From the NCBI RefSeq assembly GCF_005877885.1, contig NZ_VCHY01000022.1, forward strand, positions 54,347 to 118,346: a stretch of DNA of 64,000 nucleotides, in the 5' to 3' direction. Positions within the stretch are counted from its first letter, which is position 1, and every line of letters starts with the position of its first letter. The translations under genes were made by a program, and so were the position numbers. The notes under the pieces were generated by a model. That model was given only the letters and a program-made list of their open reading frames with translations. It had not been told where the DNA came from and made no database searches. Positions 9,774 through 17,167 of the stretch are shown here, one piece after another. This DNA is from Labilibacter sediminis (GTDB taxonomy: Bacteria; Bacteroidota; Bacteroidia; Bacteroidales; Marinilabiliaceae).

Positions 9774-10592
9774 ATGAAACACATTGATGAACATATACAA
9801 AAAATCCAAAACTGGTTTAAAAATCATCCGAAAGTACTCATTGCATTATCCGGCGGAGTGGACTCCTGCCTTGTTGCATTTATGGCACGAAAGTATTTAG
9901 GCAAAGAAAACGCCATTGCTGTGATAAGTAATTCAGTCAGCCTTAAAAGCAAAGATTACAAAGACGCTCAACAATTTGCTCTGGATAATGATATTCTTTT
10001 GTATGAAATTGATGCCAAAGAAATAAATAACCCTGGTTACAATTCAAACCCAATTGACAGATGTTATTATTGTAAATCAAACCTTTATCAATCTATCCAA
10101 TCACTCACAAAAGAAAAATTCATAGATTACGAAATATTAAACGGAAACAATTATTCTGACCTGGGAGACTATCGTCCTGGAATAAAAGCAGCTAAAGAAT
10201 ACAAAGCTTTAAGTCCTTTAGCGGAATGCGAAATAAACAAAATTACCATTCGGGATATCAGTAACCACTTTCGTTTATCCGTTTGGGATAAACCTGCCAG
10301 CCCCTGCTTAAGCAGCCGATTTCCTTATGGAGAAAAAATTACTATACAAAAACTTAAACAAGTAGAACAAGCAGAAGATTTTTTAAATACCAAAGGCTTT
10401 CGGGATGTTAGGGTTAGATATATGAAAGGAAAAGCAAAAATAGAGGTTCCAAAAAAACAGATATCGTTACTGGAGAATATCCAAATACAAGTATCTCAAC
10501 AGCTTAAACAAATTGGCTTTCATAATGTCACAATTGATAAAGAAGGTTTTGTTTCAGGGAAACTAAACCGGGATATTGATAATATTTTATAA
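9774..10592 (+). CDS. larE: ATP-dependent sacrificial sulfur transferase LarE
   Basis: LarE adenylates the nickel-pincer precursor P2CMN and donates sulfur from one of its own cysteines. The protein shows the PP-loop of ATP pyrophosphatases, A-L-S-G-G-V-D-S (about 24-31), the family motif D-R-C-Y-Y-C-K (about 96-102), and D-K-P-A-S-P-C-L-S-S-R-F-P-Y-G, where the cysteine (Cys178 from this start) corresponds to the sacrificial residue of Lactobacillus plantarum LarE. Length (272 aa) is typical. The frame also opens with GTG at 9768, but ATG at 9774 is the better start. No larA, larB or larC is nearby, so either those genes are elsewhere or this homologue serves another sulfur transfer. Confidence 0.88.
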   Translation: MKHIDEHIQKIQNWFKNHPKVLIALSGGVDSCLVAFMARKYLGKENAIAVISNSVSLKSKDYKDAQQFALDNDILLYEIDAKEINNPGYNSNPIDRCYYCKSNLYQSIQSLTKEKFIDYEILNGNNYSDLGDYRPGIKAAKEYKALSPLAECEINKITIRDISNHFRLSVWDKPASPCLSSRFPYGEKITIQKLKQVEQAEDFLNTKGFRDVRVRYMKGKAKIEVPKKQISLLENIQIQVSQQLKQIGFHNVTIDKEGFVSGKLNRDIDNIL

Positions 10593-10759
10593 ATTAACCA
10601 GACAACCATATGCCAAACAGCGCTAATATCCATCCATTATCCAGTCCATATCTTTTATCTAATCCATTGACAAACAAATAAAACCTTTTAATCAAAATAA
10701 GAACTTTTCAAACAAGGGATTTGCATAAATTTACTTTAAAACAATTCAAATCCTGCCTA

Positions 10760-12736
10760 ATGAAAAGTATTTTATTATTTGCAACATTGATCTTAGTATC
10801 ACTCCACCTGAAGGCCCAGGGAGGAGCATCATGTGCTGAAGCTGTCACTGCTGTTGAATTTAGCACCGGAAGCAACAGTGCGAACCATACTGGCGACATA
10901 GATCAATGGTTTAAATACACTGCAACTCAAGATGAAAAAATCACCATTTACAACTGCGAATCAACCACAGCCGATACTAAAGTTGAAATATATACCAGCT
11001 GCGGTGCTGCATCTCCCATACACAGCAGCGACAACTACTGTGGAAACCAATCCAAAATTGCTTTTAAAGCCACCTCTGGCCAAACATATTACATCAGATG
11101 GAGATTATTTGATACACCATACACATATAACTGGTATTTAAAAGAAGAAACTATTCAAACCGGAGATTTTTGTGATTCACCTTTTGATGCAATTTTAGGC
11201 ACCAATTCGGCTGACCATAGCTGTGGAGTTAGCCAGTGGTACACCTACACTCCAACCACCGATGGAAAACTAACCATTTCATCTTGTGGATTAACCGGCG
11301 AAGATACCTTTATTGAAATATACACTAATTGCGAAGGATATCCTTTTATATTTAACAACAATTACTGTAATTACCAATCATTGGTTACATTTGAGTCCAT
11401 AGCCAACACTACCTATTATATTAGATGGAAAAACAATTACACCTCTTCATCATACAACTGGACAATAAGTGAAGCAGACCCTGAAGTTGGTGATTTTTGC
11501 ATAGATCCTCTTACCGCCACTATAGGAACCAACAGCAGCGATCACACCAAGGGTGTTGATCAGTGGTTTACATATACCGCATCCATTGATGGTGAAATTA
11601 CAGTTTCGAGTTGTACACAAACCAACGAAGATACTTTTGTTGAAATTTATAACGACTGTGATACAAAACTTTATTCAAATAACGATTATTGCAATACACA
11701 GTCTGAACTATCGTTTCCTTGCACACAAGGAACAACCTATTATATTCTTTGGACGAAGCATTACACAACAGGAAGCTACAACTGGACACTTAGCGAGGAA
11801 GATATTACCACTGGTAATTATTGCTCTACACCCTACGAAAACTTAATCATTGGTACCAATCATGCAAGTCACACTTCCGGTTACGACCAATGGTATAAAT
11901 ATACTCCGGAAACCAGTAGCAGGGTTGAGGTTTCAAACTGCGGACTAACCACAGAAAATACTGATTTGGCTATTTATAAATCGTGTGGTTCTACTGCCTA
12001 TATATCTGTAAACAATACGTGTAACTCACAAGAGTCAGTTATATTTCCTGCATATATAGGAGAAACTTATTATATTAACTGGAAAAGCACCTATTCTTCG
12101 GGTGAGTTTGACTGGACCCTAACCTCTACGCCTTTAAGCGAAGGTGAAGAGTGCACTCAACCATTAAGCGCTCTACTAGGCACAAACAGCGCCTCGCACC
12201 TTAGCGACATTGACCAATGGTATACTTTTACTGCAGAAGAAACAGGTTCTTTAGTTATATCGTCGTGCGAGGCAACAAACGTAGATACCAAACTTCAGGT
12301 TTATAGTGACTGCAACACTTTACTTGCTGAAAATGACGATAATTGCGAAGAACGAGCCGAATTAACCTATGAAATTACTAACGATGAGACTATTTATATT
12401 AGATGGATGGGAGAAAAAGCCATTAACCAAAATTACAACTGGGACATAAGCTATGACTACTCCACCAGCATACTAAAAAATGAAATGGGTAAAGAAATTA
12501 CACTCTACCCCAATCCTTGTGCTGGCAATTTTACCATTGATCTGGAAAGCTACACTAACCAAAAAGTTCAAATTACTATTTTCGACATTAGCGGACGTCT
12601 CATTAAATCAATATCTATACAAGGAGGAAACAAAATACCGGTATCACTTAAAAACATAGCTGAAGGAACTTACCTTATAAAAGTTATTGGGGAAAATAAT
12701 TATATCCAAAGAGCGACACTCCAAGTTATTCGTTAA
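10760..12736 (+). CDS. Secreted modular protein with five repeats and a T9SS C-terminal domain
   Basis: From the ATG at 10760 the protein starts with the signal peptide M-K-S-I-L-L-F-A-T-L-I-L-V-S-L-H-L-K-A-Q. Five modules of about 105-115 residues follow. Each has the pattern G-T-N-S-A-x-H-x-x-x-x-D-Q-W-Y-x-Y-T, then S-S-C-x-x-T-x-x-D-T-x-x-E-I-Y-x-x-C, a Y-C-N element and T-Y-Y-I-x-W. Paired cysteines recur in each module, suggesting disulfides and an extracellular setting; the folds are probably PPC-like beta sandwiches. The last 80 residues (L-Y-P-N-P-C-A-G-N-F, F-D-I-S-G-R, G-T-Y-L-I-K-V) are a type A sorting domain for the type IX system. It lacks a catalytic domain, so an adhesive role is a guess. 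Confidence 0.85.
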   Translation: MKSILLFATLILVSLHLKAQGGASCAEAVTAVEFSTGSNSANHTGDIDQWFKYTATQDEKITIYNCESTTADTKVEIYTSCGAASPIHSSDNYCGNQSKIAFKATSGQTYYIRWRLFDTPYTYNWYLKEETIQTGDFCDSPFDAILGTNSADHSCGVSQWYTYTPTTDGKLTISSCGLTGEDTFIEIYTNCEGYPFIFNNNYCNYQSLVTFESIANTTYYIRWKNNYTSSSYNWTISEADPEVGDFCIDPLTATIGTNSSDHTKGVDQWFTYTASIDGEITVSSCTQTNEDTFVEIYNDCDTKLYSNNDYCNTQSELSFPCTQGTTYYILWTKHYTTGSYNWTLSEEDITTGNYCSTPYENLIIGTNHASHTSGYDQWYKYTPETSSRVEVSNCGLTTENTDLAIYKSCGSTAYISVNNTCNSQESVIFPAYIGETYYINWKSTYSSGEFDWTLTSTPLSEGEECTQPLSALLGTNSASHLSDIDQWYTFTAEETGSLVISSCEATNVDTKLQVYSDCNTLLAENDDNCEERAELTYEITNDETIYIRWMGEKAINQNYNWDISYDYSTSILKNEMGKEITLYPNPCAGNFTIDLESYTNQKVQITIFDISGRLIKSISIQGGNKIPVSLKNIAEGTYLIKVIGENNYIQRATLQVIR

Positions 12737-12748
12737 CAGAAACCTATA

Positions 12749-12780
12749 AGCGCTCAACTGCTATATGCTATTGAGCGCTT
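12749..12780 (+). terminator. Hairpin after the T9SS cargo gene
   Basis: AAGCGCTCAA pairs perfectly with TTGAGCGCTT 12 bases past the stop codon. There is no clean T run, so it may act as a transcript 3' end or as a weak terminator. Confidence 0.6.
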
Positions 12781-12837
12781 AATTTGAAAACATTACTATA
12801 AATACAACTGTTTTTAAGGTGGTTTAAATTTTTATCG

Positions 12838-12845
12838 TAAATTTG
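12838..12845 (+). promoter_or_regulatory. Probable -7 box of the cold-shock-domain gene
   Basis: TAAATTTG matches TAnnTTTG. It would give a 5' leader of roughly 145 bases before the ATG at 12999. Long structured leaders are common for cold-shock genes, but I cannot show a fold here. Confidence 0.5.
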
Positions 12846-12998
12846 CAGTTAGTAATAGGTTAATATACCTTTCAAGTAATTTTCTGACCAATTATCAAAG
12901 CGAATACCTACCTTTGTTTGTCCGTTTTTTACTATTAAACGTATCGTATCTTCATTACTATACAAATAACAACTTATAAACTTTTAAATTTTTAATGA

Positions 12999-13445
12999 AT
13001 GGGGAGATCTCAAGAAACCTTTGGTAAGAAAGAAAAAGAAAAGAAAAGATTAAAAAAGCGTCAAGACAAGCAAAAAAGAAAAGATGAACGTAAAGCAAAC
13101 GCAGGTGGCAGTAGTCTTGATGATATGATTGCATATGTAGATGAAAACGGAAACATTGTTGATACTCCGCCCGATCTTACCAAAAAAACAAAAATTGATG
13201 CCGAGAGCATAGAGATCTCCATTCCAAAGAAAGAAGATATCGAAGATCCTATTCGTACCGGACGCGTTGAATTTTTCAATGATTCAAAAGGATACGGTTT
13301 CATCAAGGATCTTGATACTCAGGAAAAATTCTTTGTACATGTAAACGGATTACTTGAAGAGATTAAGGAAGGCAACAAAGTTAATTTTGAACTTGAAAAA
13401 GGACTTAAAGGAATGAATGCTGTTAGGGTAAAGAAAATACAGTAA
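12999..13445 (+). CDS. Cold-shock-domain protein with lysine-rich N-terminus
   Basis: The C-terminal 65 residues form a cold-shock OB fold: T-G-R-V-E-F-F-N-D-S-K-G-Y-G-F-I (RNP1) and K-F-F-V-H-V-N (RNP2), then the closing strand. Such domains bind single-stranded nucleic acid and often act as RNA chaperones. The first 35 residues are extremely lysine- and arginine-rich (K-K-E-K-E-K-K-R-L-K-K-R), followed by an acidic linker of about 45 residues. This layout of about 148 residues is common in Bacteroidota and differs from the minimal 70-residue CspA. ATG at 12999 is in frame; the ATG four bases earlier is not. Confidence 0.92.
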   Translation: MGRSQETFGKKEKEKKRLKKRQDKQKRKDERKANAGGSSLDDMIAYVDENGNIVDTPPDLTKKTKIDAESIEISIPKKEDIEDPIRTGRVEFFNDSKGYGFIKDLDTQEKFFVHVNGLLEEIKEGNKVNFELEKGLKGMNAVRVKKIQ

Positions 13446-13467
13446 ACATCATCCATAATGATATAAC

Positions 13468-13502
13468 AAAAAGCCTGAAACAAAAATGTTTCAGGCTTTT
13501 TT
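13468..13502. terminator. Bidirectional terminator between the cold-shock gene and repeat/hemB
   Basis: AAAAAGCCTGAAACA and TGTTTCAGGCTTTTT are perfect complements across an AAAA loop, with A and T runs on both sides. It should stop transcription from the cold-shock gene on the plus strand and, beyond the dispersed repeat, from hemB on the minus strand. Confidence 0.88.
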
Positions 13503-13537
13503 AATTGTCTTCATTAAAAGAAATCAAAACAGTGTAG

Positions 13538-13712
13538 TTAAACCCGCAATATGCGTTAGAAAACCTATTACGTAATGAAACTACTGCCAATCAAACCGTA
13601 AACTAACTTGTTTCAACTCACCATAGCGGCGCTATGAGTCGTCTCAACAAGTCCTTGATTGTTTGCACTTTCTTTCCTCATTACGATGTTCTAACACATA
13701 ATCCGGGTTAAA
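13538..13712 (+). repeat. Dispersed palindromic element, copy A
   Basis: This 175-bp imperfect palindrome runs from TTAAACCCGCAATATGCGTT to ACACATAATCCGGGTTAA, with a central hairpin CATAGC-GGC-GCTATG. Four more copies are at 26922, 34153 (inverted), 41199 and 59373. Copy A is the most diverged in its inner arms. It fills the space between the bidirectional terminator and the hemB stop codon, 17 bases away, so it would be transcribed as hemB 3' UTR. Confidence 0.85.
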
Positions 13713-13729
13713 ACACTTATCACCATTTG

Positions 13730-14722
13730 TTATATCACATAAAACGGATCTCCATTTAAATGCAAGGCCATTTTTTTAGCATAAAAAGTAATGATTGTAT
13801 TTGCTCCTGCCCTTTTTATGGCCATTAAAGCTTCAATCATAGCAGGTTTTAAATCTAAATAACCATGCTCCGCAGCATTAACTAACATCATATATTCTCC
13901 TGACACCTGATAAGCCGCAATATGTGCTTTAGGATATTTATCTCTGGCACGCGCCAATACATCTAAATAAGTATGCGCCGGCTTAACCATTACCCAATCA
14001 GCCCCTTCATCCAGGTCTGCTCCGATTTCCTCAAGCCCCTGTAATTTGGTTCTGTAGTCAATCTGATATGTTTTACGGTCACCAAACGAAGGAGTTGGAA
14101 CTGTAGCATCTTTTTCTGAACCATAATAAACAGATGCATACTTAGCTGAGTAAGAAAGAATTTTTGTATTCTTATACCCTCTGGTATTCAACTTTCTTCG
14201 AATGGCTTGCACCTGACCATCCATCATAGCTGATGGAGCCACAATATCTGCTCCCCCCCTTGCATGACTTTCTGCTATGCGAGCCAACACTTCAATGGTT
14301 TTGTCGTTATCCACAGTTAGACCATTCAACACTCCACAGTGACCATGATTGGTATACCCACATGTACATACATCAGTAATAACTGTTAGGTCGGGGTATT
14401 TTTCTTTTATTTTCTTTACCGTATTTTCAACCAGGTTATTGTGCTTGAAAGCACTTACGGCATCTTTTGTTTTATCCTTATCTTCAACTACACCAAACAG
14501 TAATATTTTATCTATTCCTAAACTTACTGTTTCTTCCAAATCCTGCAATAACAAATCAATCGAAAACCTATATACATCCTTTAATGATGGTACCGGCTCT
14601 TTTCTTGCATCTCCATCTACCACGTAATATGGATAAATCAGATCACGCGCATGAAGTGCAACATCAGCATGATTATCTCTTATTTCGGGACTTAGTCTGA
14701 ACTGTCTGAATCTTTTAAACAT
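13730..14722 (-). CDS. hemB: Delta-aminolevulinic acid dehydratase (porphobilinogen synthase)
   Basis: HemB condenses two 5-aminolevulinate molecules to porphobilinogen at the start of tetrapyrrole synthesis. The metal site D-V-C-T-C-G-Y-T-N-H-G-H-C-G (about residues 117-130) carries the cysteines that bind catalytic zinc. The Schiff-base lysines sit in S-Y-S-A-K-Y-A-S and in M-V-K-P-A. The frame extends upstream to a TTG at 14749, but the ATG at 14722 (M-F-K-R-F-R-Q-F-R) matches the family start and leaves 23 bases after the preceding gene. It is the last gene of the cysK-cysJ-cysI-DUF2061-CobA/HemD operon, where its porphobilinogen would feed siroheme for CysI. Confidence 0.96.
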   Translation of the reverse strand: MFKRFRQFRLSPEIRDNHADVALHARDLIYPYYVVDGDARKEPVPSLKDVYRFSIDLLLQDLEETVSLGIDKILLFGVVEDKDKTKDAVSAFKHNNLVENTVKKIKEKYPDLTVITDVCTCGYTNHGHCGVLNGLTVDNDKTIEVLARIAESHARGGADIVAPSAMMDGQVQAIRRKLNTRGYKNTKILSYSAKYASVYYGSEKDATVPTPSFGDRKTYQIDYRTKLQGLEEIGADLDEGADWVMVKPAHTYLDVLARARDKYPKAHIAAYQVSGEYMMLVNAAEHGYLDLKPAMIEALMAIKRAGANTIITFYAKKMALHLNGDPFYVI

Positions 14723-14745
14723 AGCTTTTTGTTTTAAATCATTAA

Positions 14746-16728
14746 TCAAATCACATTACGACAAATATTACCACACTTATTTCTCTCAATATCCTGCAAA
14801 ACTTTTTTAGTTTCTGCACCCTTGCATATTATCTTTAAATGTGATGGTATTTCTTTGTACACCTCAACAAACACTTTTACTGTTGATGGAGAAGTAAACA
14901 CTACGCCACTGAATAATTCTAAATCCTGCTTTATAATGGCTTTATTAGTTATAGCATGATATACTTTTATTAAAGATACATTATTACCTAGTTTTTTTAA
15001 ACCATCAGGAAGTACAGAAGTACCCAGATTAGAACGTGGTATAAGAACATTTTCATTTGATATATTATTATGCTGATAAACCTCCACCATAGCAGCTGAA
15101 GATTCAAGCTCTGACAAAGGAGCCACAGCCAAACCGTACTCCCTAAGCGCTTTTGTTGTTGTTTTACCTATAGAATCAATCTTCAAATGACTCAAACTCC
15201 TTACATCTTTTCCCGCATCAAACAGCAACCTGAAAAAATGATGAACCGAATACCTGCTGGTAAAAACAATACGCTGATAAGCATTCAGGCGATTAATCTT
15301 GTCATCTATTTCTGCACTTAGATCAATACCCTCAATAGATATAAGTGGCGTATGCACCACATGACCTTCTGCTTTAAAATCATCAGCCGATATTCCGGTA
15401 TAGAGCCATTTTTCCTGATGTTCATATTGCTTTTGCGCTGTTTTTCCAACTATAATAATGGATGGAGAAGGCAATCCACTACCCTTCTCCTTCATCTCCC
15501 TAAGGGTACCCCGGTAAACTTGCTGATTGTGGTTAGAGGCATTATACACCACTCCAACCGGCGTACTTCCAGACCATCCTTCAGCCATAATTCTGTTGGC
15601 CAATTCCATTTGGTTTGAAGCCCCCATGTAAAACACCAAAGTATCGGCCTTAGGAATTTTTAATTTATTTAAATCATGCCCGGATAAAAAAACGACCGAT
15701 GACGAAAGCGACCTTTCTGTGAGTGGAATAACTGAACTTGCCGCTGCCGCAAAGGCGCTTGTAATACCCGGGATAATTTCTGCTTCAATAAATCTGCTTT
15801 GTAAATAATGATATTCTTCGGCTCCACGACCAAAAATTAACGGATCACCGCCTTTAATGCGCACTACCCATTTTCCTTTTTTGGCAGTACGATACATCAG
15901 CTCATTAATTTCCTGCTGGTCGAATTTATGCTGCCCTTTACGCTTTCCTACATAAATTTTCCTGGCACAAAACCTGTTCAGGTAATCTTCATTCACCAAA
16001 TCATCGTAAAAAATAACTTCTGCTCGATGAAGATTATACTCGGCTCTTTTGGTGATTAACCATTTATCTCCCGGTCCAAAACCAGCCAGGACCACCCTGC
16101 CCCAGTTTTGCCTGATATCATTTTCCTTGAATTTATTCTTTAGAACTGTATTAGATTTTTCACCCACAACTGCCAAATGTCCTTGAAGCGAATGAGTTAT
16201 ATATTTCAGTTTTTCTGAGATTCTATGCGTTAAATTTAAGCTTTCAAGCTTACTGGTAGCTACAACAACCGCATCCACTTCGCCACTATCTACCAGAAAA
16301 ATTAAATTCTCTACCTCGGCATCAACCCTTGCAAAAACTAAATCAGACCTTTCTTTCTTTAGCTTATTTTTTTGATGTAATGAAGTAATACCCACTCTTG
16401 CACCATAAGGCAATTTTGTCAATGTTAGGTTTTGTTGACTCACCAGAGCATCAGATTGATCCAAGGCGGGCAACAAAGCAAAAACATCAAGTTTATCGTT
16501 TAATGGATACGGCAACTCATTAGCCAAAGCAATATAAACATCGGAATCACCGTTAATCACAGCATCCTCCAAAACATTCTCTACCTCCTTATCATCTTCT
16601 CCATTGCTCTCTGCCTCGCTGGCATGCAATAAAATATCAAAATCTAATCCTGCATAAACCTTTTGCAAATCATGAGCTTGAGCTATAGATAGTTTACTAT
16701 TATTTATATGTATAGTTATTCTTTGCAT
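14746..16728 (-). CDS. HemC-like / CobA / HemD fusion (uroporphyrinogen III methyltransferase-synthase)
   Basis: This is a 660-residue three-part protein. Residues about 211-450 are the SAM-dependent methyltransferase CobA that makes precorrin-2: V-V-L-A-G-F-G-P-G-D, then R-I-K-G-G-D-P-L-I-F-G-R-G, then P-G-I-T-S-A. Residues about 460-650 are HemD, which closes uroporphyrinogen III (V-F-T-S-R-Y-S-V, V-V-F-T-S-P-S-T-V). Residues 1-205 resemble domains 1 and 2 of porphobilinogen deaminase (D-A-L-V-S, L-P-Y-G-A-R-V-G-I-T-S-L, G-E-V-D-A-V-V-V-A), but the arginine pair after T-S-L is H118-Q119, the catalytic K-D motif is lost near 67-73, and the third domain with the cofactor cysteine is absent. 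The protein serves siroheme synthesis for the neighbouring CysI. A separate HemC and a precorrin-2 oxidase/chelatase must be elsewhere. Confidence 0.88.
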   Translation of the reverse strand: MQRITIHINNSKLSIAQAHDLQKVYAGLDFDILLHASEAESNGEDDKEVENVLEDAVINGDSDVYIALANELPYPLNDKLDVFALLPALDQSDALVSQQNLTLTKLPYGARVGITSLHQKNKLKKERSDLVFARVDAEVENLIFLVDSGEVDAVVVATSKLESLNLTHRISEKLKYITHSLQGHLAVVGEKSNTVLKNKFKENDIRQNWGRVVLAGFGPGDKWLITKRAEYNLHRAEVIFYDDLVNEDYLNRFCARKIYVGKRKGQHKFDQQEINELMYRTAKKGKWVVRIKGGDPLIFGRGAEEYHYLQSRFIEAEIIPGITSAFAAAASSVIPLTERSLSSSVVFLSGHDLNKLKIPKADTLVFYMGASNQMELANRIMAEGWSGSTPVGVVYNASNHNQQVYRGTLREMKEKGSGLPSPSIIIVGKTAQKQYEHQEKWLYTGISADDFKAEGHVVHTPLISIEGIDLSAEIDDKINRLNAYQRIVFTSRYSVHHFFRLLFDAGKDVRSLSHLKIDSIGKTTTKALREYGLAVAPLSELESSAAMVEVYQHNNISNENVLIPRSNLGTSVLPDGLKKLGNNVSLIKVYHAITNKAIIKQDLELFSGVVFTSPSTVKVFVEVYKEIPSHLKIICKGAETKKVLQDIERNKCGNICRNVI

Positions 16729-16867
16729 CTTTTTGTTTTATTCAACACTACAATCAAGTTAACAATCACAAAACACCTACTCTTTCTATAAATAACTGAG
16801 CAGAAAGATTATCTATACCTCTTCACTCATGGCAAATTGGGAATATGCCAGACCCATAACTAACTAA

Positions 16868-17098
16868 TTATATGTAATACTCAGGCTGCTTAGGTTTTTC
16901 TTTCCCATATTGAATCCGGTTCCACAACCTTTCGTGCCAGTAATACAATATCATTTTGGTAAAAACCTCAACACCACTAATAGATGCAGCCAAACCTACT
17001 TTGCCTGTAATAAGATATGATATTACAAAAGTATCAACCGTGCCGGTTACACGCCACGAAATGGTTTTCATCAATGTTCTATATCGTTTCTCTTTCAT
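16868..17098 (-). CDS. DUF2061 small membrane protein
   Basis: This 76-residue protein matches DUF2061: R-T-L-M-K-T-I-S-W-R-V-T-G-T-V-D-T-F near the N-terminus, two hydrophobic segments (about 22-34 and 38-52), then Y-Y-W-H-E-R-L-W-N near the C-terminus. The family has no proven activity but repeatedly occurs within sulfate/sulfite assimilation operons, as it does here between cysI and the CobA/HemD gene. An inner-membrane location is predicted. Confidence 0.88.
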   Translation of the reverse strand: MKEKRYRTLMKTISWRVTGTVDTFVISYLITGKVGLAASISGVEVFTKMILYYWHERLWNRIQYGKEKPKQPEYYI

Positions 17099-17167
17099 TA
17101 AGCTTAATTTTTAAGTTAGCCTTTAATGCTCCTGTCTGTTTTGGTTAACAAACAGGAACAATATTTA

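Noticed and set aside
13538..13712. Structural RNA gene or riboswitch for hemB
   Set aside because: The sequence lies downstream of hemB, not in its leader, and the same element occurs by unrelated genes, so it is a repeat rather than a gene-specific RNA.
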